Shown here: piece by piece, positions 45,841 through 55,862 of the stretch | Numbering within the stretch: position 1 is the first letter of the stretch | Layout of the letters: every line of letters starts with the position of its first letter | Assembly (NCBI RefSeq): GCF_001540865.1 | Contig: NC_033637.1 | Span: 9,314,073 to 9,378,072, forward strand | DNA from: Ananas comosus | Lineage: Eukaryota > Streptophyta > Magnoliopsida > Poales > Bromeliaceae | Reading direction: 5' to 3' | Length of the DNA stretch: 64,000 nt | The notes under the pieces: generated by a model | Seen by the model: the letters and a program-made list of their open reading frames with translations, nothing else | Database searches by the model: none | What the model was told of the DNA's origin: nothing | Position numbers and translations under genes: made by a program

Positions 45841-46972
45841 TGCCGGCCGATATGTCCCGCCTGACCCATCTGAAGCACCATCCCTCCCTATGTTCGCAGT
45901 TCATTGGGCGATGCTCCCCGCCACAGATCACACACCTAGACTGTCCACGGCTCTTTGACTGACCCTTCGGATACTTCGGGGGCTTCTTGGAGCTAGATTG
46001 TCCCCCCGAACCACCCATAGGCCGCTTCTTTTCTTTGTCTTTCTCAAATACCTCGCGCTCCTCCCGCACGCAAGCATTCTCCTGCTCAACCCACAAGGCA
46101 CGGTCCAACACCTCCGTAAAGGTTCGGAATTTGAAAGCATGCACCATTCGGAATACATCGGGCCGGAGTCCACGCACAAAGCACTCCGCCTTGTCTTGCT
46201 CGGTCCGCGCCACATCTGGGACACAATTCATAAGATGTGTGAACTCCCGCTCGTACTCCCGTACGGTGCGATTGCCTTGCTTTAGCTTTCGAAAATTTTT
46301 CCACATCTTTCTCTTGTCACTATCGGGAAAATACTCGGCAAACATCAACCCTCGAAACTCCTCCCAATCGATCGAGGGAAGATCCGGAGATCGATCCTTC
46401 TTCACCCTCCTCCACCACACTCGAGCCGTCTTCTCAAAGCAATGAGCGGCCAAGTGCACCTTGTCTTACTCCAAGGTGTAGATGTCCTCGAACAAAGTCT
46501 CTATCATGGCTAGCCAAGTCTCCATGATCCAAGGATCTATCACCTCGCCATCAAAGGTTGGAGGAAGAAACTTCATGAACTTTGTGAGAGCTGTATAGCC
46601 ACGCTCTCGCTCGGCCTCCTCTGCCGCCGCATCGAGTACCGAAGAACCCGAGGCCATCGGTGGAATACACACCGGCGGAGGGCATGCCGCCACTGGAGCT
46701 GCCGAAATGCCCACACCCTCAGCGGCATTCGGCGCACGAGCCGAGGGCGCGGGCGGATCACGGCCTTCGGTCGCCGTCGCAGCCGCCGCCGCCACTTGCC
46801 ACTCCATCAGCTCCTGGAGCCGCTCAAACCGGTTCTCTTGGCGCTGCACCACACTAACTAGTGCAGTCATCTACGCCCGTAACTCCTGCACCTCGTTACA
46901 CCCAAATTACTCGGGCACCTCAGAAGGCGGTGCCGGAGTGGATCGCGTCGCGGGGCGTCTTATCGATGCCAT
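45773..46972 (-). pseudogene. gag of C
   Basis: The likely start is ATG at 46972 (MASIRRPATRSTPAPP), with the same frame running to 45773. A coiled segment (VVQRQENRFERLQELMEWQV), an Ala-rich stretch and the capsid block (HCFEKTARVWWRRVKKD, then EEFRGLMFAEYFP, and a YEREFTHLMNCVPDVAR segment) precede a first knuckle CVICGGEHRPMNC. The second knuckle is degenerate (CFRWVRRDIS). Stops near 46909, 46871 and 46463 split it. Confidence 0.9.
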
Positions 46973-47304
46973 AGCTCCTGAAACGCAACAATCAGGTTAA
47001 TCACCTTAACCCACGAACCGAACGCAACACAGGAACAAACGACTCATACCAAATCTAGCGGAAGCACACAAGCATACTCATTTCCAATCCTTAGCGTTAT
47101 GTTGTCGGCCGACAACACAACTCCCTCGAATTAAAACAAGTATTACTTGGATCCATCTCTATGAACCACTAGAGACACATACAATTATACCCAATTGACT
47201 TAACTTCCGCCTCAACTCATAGGTCCACGTCACTCATGCACTTATGTCCTTAGAGTTACCAACCGAGGGTCTCCTAGGTCCATCTTAGACTTCTCTTTTT
47301 TACT
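46973..47304 (-). other. Leader of C
   Basis: Non-coding. GACCTAGGAGACCC lies at 47265-47281. Confidence 0.7.
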
Positions 47305-47316
47305 GCTCTGATACCA
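47305..47316 (-). other. Primer-binding site of C
   Basis: Element sense TGGTATCAGAGC, 6 nt from the LTR. Confidence 0.95.
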
Positions 47317-47322
47317 TTCTTC

Positions 47323-48446
47323 TGTCACAGCCCGCGACCGCCTATTTGGTCGGTTCGGGCGCGTCGACAGACGCCGAACGGACAAAGTCTCCCCTGTCCG
47401 CCCAAGGCTCAACAAGCACTCATGTATATCTAGTTGCCCAGGAAACAAACATCAACAACATACATGATACAAGCGAGTAATCATATAAGCGAGCAAGAGA
47501 GAATCTAACTACTACATTTAACATTCAACCATTTTACATGTTTCCACCAAATACATCCATATAATACAACTTGCATCAAATAGATACATAACATCTCTAG
47601 CAACCTCACCAAAATACAACATCAAGTCTTTCTACCAATATACATATCTCAAAATGGTACATGACTCTAATGCACATAGGAGGTAGCTATCTAGCTAGCG
47701 CACTATGCCCTTACCGCGGTCCTCCACCTGTCCGCCCGTCCTCGGCCCTGCAATAAAGTGGGATGAGAACTAATAAATAGTTTCCAGTGGATTCGGCTAC
47801 CGACGCCGTTGATTTTCCCACTAGGTCTAAGCAGGCAACAGTAGTAAAGAGTTAGCGATGAAACAATTCTCTAGCATGCTACTATGCCTTTACAATATGA
47901 AACAATAAGCAGGTAAGGTAAACAAGTAATAACAACTACTATGCTCATGATGCATGCCATTTACCTTTATTTTCATAACCCAATTATTCCGGCTTACCTG
48001 AAGGTTAAGCCCAGACTCACAACCCAATCACGCATCGTGAGGAGACGTCCGCTACTCTCACCCTGGACCGTCTGCGGGGTAGCTATGCTAACCCCTACCT
48101 GAAGTACTCTGGAGACCAAGCTTGAGTAGAGCGACCACCGCCAAGCAAAACAGACGTATGTTAGCATGATCCAATCCTCCAACCCGAGGATACCCTACTA
48201 ACTAGTGGTAATCAAGTCCGGAAACACCAATCCCCAATTCTCATAACTTGAGTAATCACACTCCCTCTAGCCAATGCCACAATGTCACAATGTCTCTAGC
48301 TAATGCCACAAAGCCACAATGGTCTTTAGCTAATGCCACAATGTCATAATTGTTTCTAGCTAATGCCACAATGTCTCAATTGTCTCTAGCTAATGCCACA
48401 ATGTCTCAATTTCACGTTTTCATGTCAAAGCCACTTTCGGTGCCAC
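47323..48446 (-). mobile_element. 5' LTR of C, part 1
   Basis: Starts TGTCACAGCCCGCGACC. GGACA/TGTCC stem-loop at 47380-47399, conserved stem-loop at 47760-47800 (arms AACTA/TAGTT), acceptor-like TGCTTAG ending at 47827 in element sense, and a 30-bp minisatellite at 48263-48412. Interrupted by solo LTR E. Confidence 0.92.
48263..48412 (+). repeat. 30-bp minisatellite in C LTR
   Basis: Five units of TCTAGCTAATGCCACAATGT, spaced about 30 bp. Confidence 0.92.
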
Positions 48447-51400
48447 TATCACGCCCCGTGCCCCGCCTATTTGGTCGAGTTCGGGTACGCCGACAGACTG
48501 CCGAATGGACAGAGTTTTCCTTGTACGTCCTAGGCGTCGCAATCAATACCAACAAGGGTTCCAACCAGGAACAGTATTCAATATACAAATTGCATAAGTA
48601 TAAAAAACATAAACCGCTAACTATTACAAGCATTCACATACATGCTTTTACATTTCAATTACATACTACATTTAACTTCCAAAATACAATCTAAGTTATT
48701 ACAAGTTTATTACAACTTTTACTTTTTTCCTTCCCTCTACCCCTAGGCTATGCCGACTCGGACTACCTCTATCTCGGTCTCTGGGTAGGGCGCTATCGAC
48801 GGAGCTACGCCCTTGCCTCGCGCCGCCGTGCCGTTGACGTACAAACCTGTAACACCCGAAAACAACGTGGGGTGAGAACCAACTCCATGGTTCCCAGTGG
48901 GTACGGCCACCCAAGAAAAAAGCTCGACCAATAGGTCCAAGGAGGCACTGCAATCATGTTAGTCCAAAAGCATCTATAGATATATATCGTCATGTTATTA
49001 TGCAACTAACAGATAACATGCCTCGTAATATGCAACATGAATATATGAAATCAACTAGTAGATCTATTGATTCTACGTTCCACTTTGCTATCTTTAGCTC
49101 ATATCATTCATCTCTAAGGTTTCTACTACCTTAGGTTCACGGTTCAAGTTTCACTTGCTTCTAAGGTTTCTATTCCCTTAGCTCATGCCATCTATCTCTA
49201 GCTTTCAAGGTTTCTACTACCTCATCTAAGCTATCCACCCGACTCGGCTTCGAGTCAATCATCCGCGGATAATCCGTGCACTGGCTACACCGCAGCCTAC
49301 CGCCCTCCGTGACTTAGCCCCATAGCGGCGAAATCGCCGCACACGCTGAATAGGCTCAAGTCACCTGGCAGCCTGATCCACAATCGGCTTAACCATCTGG
49401 CGGCGAAATCGTCGCACACACCCAGCCATGGTTCAAGCCTCCGGGTGGCGAACACTGTACACACACCCAATCCACCTTGGTATCAATCTCGGCGGCGAAA
49501 TCGTCGCACACGCCCTAGCTGTCGACCTATCTATCCAACCCTATGCTGTCGACCTATCTAGGTTCGACCCCGAACATCCTAGTGGCTGCTACCACTATGC
49601 TCAACAACCTAGGTTTAATGCCACTCTAGGTTTACTACATGTCATAACCTAGGTTCCAACACTCTAGGTTCTATACCATTCATGTCTGACCTATGTTTAT
49701 TAACACTAGGTTCAATGTCATTCCTATTCAACCTATGTTCACGACACTAGGTTGGATGCCACTCGCCTAGATCTATTTGACTCTAGGTTAATTCACAACC
49801 TATGTTCTTTAACACTAGATTAGATGCCACTCATGATTCATCCTAGGTTTAACAACACTAGGTTCGATGCCACTCGATCTATTCGACCTCCTAATTGTCC
49901 AATCGAGCAGTTCACATTACTATTTTCCATTGTCGAGTTCTCTACTCGCTCTAGGATCATCAATCTCATTCACATGCATATGTACATAGCATATCCTCAC
50001 AATGCTAATCATGCATTCATGCAATTTACCTAGCATTTACATAACATGCTTATCATGCATTCATTTAGTATTAACTACATGCATCACTTGGTAGCTCAAC
50101 ACAATATTCATCTCATGCAATCATGGATTTAAAACTAACTACCATTATATGCATCAATATGAATTCACAATTCGCTTAGACATAACGGCGACCTAGTTGC
50201 TTCGGTAAGCATAACCCACCTTAACTTACTCTCCGATTGCTCGTAGCCACTTGCAATCGGCCGCCCGCGGCACCCGCTACCCGACTCGGCCCGAACTCGC
50301 AATTGCACACCAACCGTGCGCTGCTTCGCAGCCTCGAAAATTATAGGTCTTCGGTTATGTGCCACGGTGCTCGGGATCCGATCTCGTGATTTTTGGACGT
50401 CGCCTCGGCCCTCCAGGCGGAAACGAAGCCAAAAACGCCGTTTCTTCAATATCTTCGCGTAGGCTCGATGAATCGCCGAACCGATTTTGCTAGCGCGTCA
50501 GAATACCTAGCAATTAGGTTTATATAGGTTCAATTTAGATCAAACCCATCTACTAGCAAAAATTACATTTTGTAGCCCTAGGTTACAACTATGCAAGAAA
50601 TCACCATTTAGCTTCATGATTCAAGTATTAACCTCTATTTAGGATCTAGGAGTTCCACTAAATCCATTCTTAGAGCATATAATTGAAGCCCTAAAATTCT
50701 ACCATTAAAGGGCATCAAAGCTTACCTCTCAAGCTAGCTCCAATGGAGAGGAAGAAGATGATGAAGATGAAAATCCACCTTCAAGCTTTAATCTCCACCA
50801 AATCCATCTCTTGATTCCACCTTCAAGAGAGAGAGAGAGAGAGAGAGATCCTTCTTGGTTGCAAGTGTGAGGGAGGGGGAGAAGAAGTGTGCGGGTGTGT
50901 GTTGTGTGCTCATGCAGCCAGCCACAAATAAGTGCTGTAACAATTGCACAAAACCCCCTCTCACACAATACAACTTGCATCTCCAGTTCAGTTTAGCAGT
51001 TTAGAGTCGTTGGAGCCCTTCTGAATGTACGTTTACGCTGAAATTTAACAGTCAGGCTCGGTTTAACTTAACAAAACTGAATATATCTTAACTTTTCAGT
51101 TTTAACCATTTTTGGTCATCGAAAGCTTTACCGAATTGTAATATCTAGCAGATAGCAGTCGGATTTTATTCTCCACCTTCCGGGTGTCGGAATGACATGA
51201 AACTTTAAATCTATCCTCATAAAAATAATTCCGACATATTCTCCAGTTTTCATAATTTTCTGACACTGTGCATTTTCTGCTAAAATATCAGCCCCGTCTC
51301 TCACAGAAAATTATAAATCTTCTATTTTCGTTCCGATTTCAGCACAAGTCATTCCTGACTTATATTTTATTTCTCTAAATCCAATAAAATTAGTATCTCA

Positions 51401-51449
51401 CACTATTTTTATTTATATTTATTTTTATATTAAATTTCGGTATATTACA
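48447..51449 (-). mobile_element. Solo LTR E
   Basis: 3003 bp with perfect duplication GCCAC (48442-48446, 51450-51454). The outer end reads TATCACGCCCC instead of TGTCACG, a G to A change. Conserved stem-loop at 48869-48910 with arms GAACCA/TGGTTC. TTGCAG site near 48948, donor-like GAG|GTAAGC near 50724. The U3 end is related to J and L. Confidence 0.93.
49322..49520 (+). repeat. GGCGGCGAAATCGTCGCACAC repeats in LTR E
   Basis: Three good copies and one weak copy of GGCGAAATCGTCGCACAC, roughly 60-90 bp apart. A degenerate CTAGGTT-rich array follows (49550-49870). Confidence 0.85.
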
Positions 51450-52331
51450 GCCACGAAGTTCCAAGTTTTTCTTATCATGTCACTATAGAGTTCCTTGTTC
51501 ACATCCAATCCTTATGCACATCACACTATGTTTCAACTCATATGTTCCAACATATACCATGAAAACAAGCAAGGAATGGAAGATGCAACATCCTACTCTA
51601 CAATGCATGAATGCTAACATGAACATATAAATGGCTAATGAAGTAACTTAGACATAAAAGAAAATCCGGATGTTCCGGATAGCACCCCTCATCTCTAAAC
51701 TCCACCGAGGTGTGAGAATCATAGTTTCGTGATTTTTAGATGTCGTCTCGACCCTATCCGACAGAAACGAAGCGAAAGTGATCCTTTTTCCTAAGAATTC
51801 GCCGCACGCCCGCAGGAACCCCCGTTTGAGTTGCCCACGATGTCAGTTTTACCTTCAATTGAGTTTCCATAGGGTCAATTTAAGTCCAACCCAAGCTCAT
51901 GGCAAAACCCCAATTAGAAACCCTAGAATCCACTATTTGTAAGAATACACTAAACAAAGCTATGATTCAAGCAAATAACATCTTAATACCTTCTAGAGAT
52001 TCATCTAAATCCATTCCTAGGGTATTTAAACCAAACCATAAAGATCTACCATGAGAGCTCCAAGAGCTTACCTCTACAAGCTTTCCCTTTTGCCAAAAAA
52101 GAAGAAGAAGATGAAGCTCTACCTTCTAGCACCTTCCTCCACCACTTTCTCCTCTTGCTTCCACCCTAGGAGAGAGAGAGAGATCTTAGAGAGATCTTAG
52201 AGAGAGAGAGAAAGGTTCCTTTTCTCTTAGGTTTAGGTCTAGTGAGGGTAATGAGGAAGGAGAAGAGAGACTTCACCCGTATAACCCCTCATACATACAA
52301 AACTACAAAAAACACCCCCCACAAGTCAAGA
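51450..52331 (-). mobile_element. 5' LTR of C, part 2
   Basis: Continues C's LTR after E. Donor-like AGAG|GTAAGC near 52070 and a GA-rich block (about 52170-52212). Interrupted by F2. Confidence 0.82.
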
Positions 52332-54552
52332 TGTGAGATCCCTGGTGTGTTGTTGTGGCGGCTTGTCGGCAACTCTGGAGAGTGTCGGGACAAGTCCGAG
52401 TCGCGTTGGTGTCAAATAGACGTAAAACGGACTTCGTGCGACGCGAGAGCAGCTTATCGCGAAGAATTCTGCAAAACAGCAGAATTCTCTGCTTGCTGTA
52501 CCGGTACAACCAGCGCGGCTGTACCGATACAACCAGCACGCACTAGTTTAACTGCTCTCGGGTTGGCTCTTGTACTGGTACAGGAGCCCGTGTACCGATA
52601 CAAGGGGGTAGGTAGAGGGCTAATTTGGTAATTCCCTCCCTCGTTTGTATCACCAACACACCCTCTCTCTATTTAGCTTCGTGTAGAGAGAGAGAAGGCC
52701 TCTTGCTGCATTTCTTCATCTCTCTCTCTCACTCTCATCCGGTTGAAGGCAAGGAAGAGCTCGGGTGAAGAATCGTCGCCGACGTCGTGCCGCGTAGCCG
52801 TTCGAGCACGTGATTGTTGCCGGAGTAGTGCGAGGAGGCCGGGCGAGCATGCGACTTCGCTGTTCTTGATGTCACGCCGGTGCTAATCGCTGCCGAGGTG
52901 AATGTTCCGTCGAATTGCTTCGTTATTTCTCCAAGCATCATTAATTCGAGCTTAAGTGTTGTTTGCTGAAATTCATCGTCGACTGTTAGTATTTCACCTC
53001 GTACTCGACGTAGGAGCATCGGTTTGCGACGAGACTTGGTTCGTTGGATTCGGGACTGCGAAAGGAATCCACGAAGCCCTTACTTGTGAATTTTGGTGAA
53101 GGTTAGCTTGGTCGAAACCCTCCTCTTCTCTACTATTGTGTATTTGGACTGAATTGTGAATTTTCGATGTTGATAGCTTGGAGATAGATTGATTTCGAGA
53201 CTCGGACATTTTCAGTCGATCTAGCGGGTTGTGCCACAGCCGAGGGAGTTCCGTGTTGTCAGGGATTAGCTTTGAGGTGGGTTACATCGGTTTTGACTTC
53301 TAAGTTCTAATCGTCGACATGTATAAATTTCGATTTTTGGTATAATCTATTCTAGCTCGAATTCATGGATTATATTATGGATTGCAAATCTGAATTTGGA
53401 GTATGTGGTAATAAATTGAGTAGTTTATACATGTTGGACTTGGAATTGGAATTAGGAGAAAACCTGCGATTTGGACCTGTCACTTGTTTAAACTGCCTGA
53501 TTTAACTCTAGGAGCCGTTATAAATTGTACTGTCGCAGTATCCTCGAGACGAGTACTCCAGGTAGTTTAGCATACTTTTACACTCGTGCTGGTACGCCAA
53601 GTGGATTTTTACAGGGTCGTTTGGGCTGTTCCGAACTGTTGGGTGCTGTCAGGTTGACAGTGGACCCGGATTGCCTTTTTGGCGACAGATTGTGCCGAGT
53701 ACACGTGAACGGTTGAGTGTTGGACCAGTTAGAGTCGGTTACTTGACTTTGGCTTTTCAGAGCCTGTTTGAGCTCAACAGAGATACGCTGCATACTCGGT
53801 TGGGTAGCGCCCACGAGTGCCACTCTGGAGACGGGCTTTGTGCTTTTGCGTTGGTGTCGCTTATGCCGGTTGGACTTGCTCTCCACGGACCAGTTAGTGT
53901 GGAGGTAGCTGGATAGTCGCAACTCGGCAGGGGCGGGTGTATTTACAGTCCCCGGGACGGGTATGTTTACAGTCTCGATTGGATTGGGTCAGTTTTGACA
54001 TTTCCTACAGTTGGTTAGCTTAGAGCAAGATGGTGTAGTGACTAGTAGCTGTAGAGTTCATTCCAGCATTTTACTTTTACCATTCTCCCTTCTGTAGACT
54101 TAGTTGGTGGACCGATGTTGTTTTGGGCGGCACCCACTGAGGACTACTTATTTTTACAGTAGTTCTCACGCCCTGTTGTTACCCCTATTTTGCAGAGCCA
54201 CAGGTTTCGACTGCTGCGCCTTCCGCGAATCAGGATCGAGGCAAGGGCGTCGCGAGTTAGAGCCCTACCCGACGAGCAGAGCTAGAGGCACCCTACTGCA
54301 GGTAGATGTTTTGTTTCGAGTTTATGTACATAGTATACTTAACTCGCCAGTGCGAGTACTTTGTATTTTGGTTTTGGACTATGTATATGAAACTCAGTTT
54401 GTTTAGCTCTTGTTACTCTAGTAGCTCTCTACTACTATTCGTAGTAGTGTATGATTTACAGGTACAGCAATCGCTTCGTATACAGGGGAAACTCCTTTGT
54501 ATACGGCGAGTTTGTCGGCGTGCCCGGGGAACGAGACATCTGGGGCGTGACA
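52332..54552 (+). mobile_element. Solo LTR F2 (family of F LTR, opposite orientation)
   Basis: 2221 bp from TGTGAGATCCC to GGGGCGTGACA. Flanks CAAGA (52327-52331) and CAAGT (54553-54557) are a target duplication with one mismatch. U3 palindromes at 52497-52603, a perfect 10-bp inverted repeat AGAATTCTGC/GCAGAATTCT just before them, donor-like GAG|GTGAAT near 52909, a strong acceptor-like CCCTTCTGTAG ending at 54097, stem-loop at 54128-54170, and GTATAC stem-loop at 54479-54505. Confidence 0.92.
52497..52603. repeat. U3 palindrome cluster of F2
   Basis: TGTACCGGTACA and three one-base variants (GTACCGATAC, GTACTGGTAC), matching the F cluster. Confidence 0.88.
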
Positions 54553-54594
54553 CAAGTTGTGCACTGCCCGGGCTAGGCAATTTCAGGCCACAAC
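54553..54594 (-). mobile_element. 5' LTR of C, part 3 (U3 stub)
   Basis: TGCACTGCCCGGGCTAGGCA resembles the U3 edge of B (ACTGCCCAGACTAGGCA). It then joins directly to mid-LTR sequence of G, so the first part (about 350 bp) of C's 5' LTR is gone. Confidence 0.6.
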
Positions 54595-55407
54595 TATGAG
54601 AATGCCATGTCTACTAATGCCACAACACACAAAGTGTTCCATTCTCTAGCATTCAATGCCACAAAGTGCTATTTCAGTTATTTGTCACAATGTCACCATG
54701 TTCTCTACCTCAACTAGTTCATGTTTCAATTCATACATCTATAGGGTTCACAATTGTTCAATGTCTCATTACCAACTCATATGCATTTTTATACTAAAAG
54801 CATGCAAGAAATATTCACATATTTCCATTTACCCTACAATGCATGAATCCTACCTATACACATATATGCTCAAATGGTGACATTAGACATAAAGAGAAAT
54901 CCAACTATTTCTGATAGCACCACCCATCTCGTAGGGATGCTAAGGTGCTAGAATCCGAGTTCCACAATTTATAGTCGCCGCTTTCCCCTGACCCACGGCA
55001 AACGAAGCCAAAATTAGGTTTTTCCTCGATTTCTCGACGTAGACTTATCGGAATTCTAGTCCGAGTCTCCTAATGCGTCGGTTTTTACTCCAATTAGGGC
55101 TACAAGAGATCAAACTCAAGTTAGATCTCAAGCTTAGCAAAACCCCATTTTAACCCTAGGGTTTCCATAATCCACAAATACTCCATTTCCATGGATAAAC
55201 ATGAGGTAATCTAACATATTATCCTTTATAAATCACAACTAGAAGGAATTTAACCAAACCCTAACTTAATACCACAAGAACTCACCTCAAGTTCAAGCTT
55301 CCTTCTTAACCCTTGCACAAGAGCTAGCTTCACTACTAAGCAAGCCTTCCTCTCCACCAATCTTCTCTCTTGGAGCAAACCCTAGAGAGAAGAAGAGAGA
55401 AAGAGAG
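54595..55407 (-). mobile_element. 3' LTR of G, part 1
   Basis: Mid-LTR sequence collinear with B (CTAGCATTC, CACCACCCATCTCGTAGG). Donor-like GAG|GTGAGTTC near 55284. Interrupted by LTR I at GAGAG. Confidence 0.78.
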
Positions 55408-55862
55408 TGTCACACCCTGAGACCCGTTACCAATTTGGTCTGGTTCGGGCGTGTCGAACAGACGTCGAACGGACAGGACCTCCCCTGTCCACCCAAGGCT
55501 AAACAACGAGATCATGTACAACAAGTTCCCAGGAAATCACTTGAATACATACATGATCATACAACAACAGCGAGAGCACAACCAGTGCTAAACAACCAAG
55601 AGCAAACATCACGAGTAAAGTATATACAAGTGAATAAAAGAGAGATACTTATCTATTACAACCATTCAAACTTTAATACATTGATTACATTTAAACTTCC
55701 CAAAATATAAACATAGAGTTTACAATCTTCCAAAATCTCTCACACCTATACATCATCTACTCTCAAGCATGTAGGGTAACTACTAATGCAATAGGAAGCA
55801 TCTACAATCTCTAGGGCGCTAAGCCCTTGCCACGATCCTCGCCGGGAGTACTCGAGCTCGGC

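Larger units (their letters stand above)
18217..54594 (-). mobile_element. Element C, chromovirus split by B, E and F2
   Basis: C reads right to left: 5' LTR (47323-48446, 51450-52331, 54553-54594), PBS (47305-47316), gag (46972-45773), protease (45840-45520), then after the B insertion the rest of protease, RT, RNase H, integrase and chromodomain (21709-18427), PPT, and a 3' LTR stub (18362-18217). Both LTRs are truncated at their outer sides, so no target duplication survives. Confidence 0.88.

Noticed and set aside
48263..48412. CRISPR-like array (regular 30-bp spacing)
   Set aside because: A eukaryotic LTR minisatellite; units are contiguous without unique spacers.
54104..54599. Two overlapping plus-strand ORFs near the end of F2 as a gene
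   Set aside because: They cover the stem-loops and the LTR terminus and run across the insertion border.
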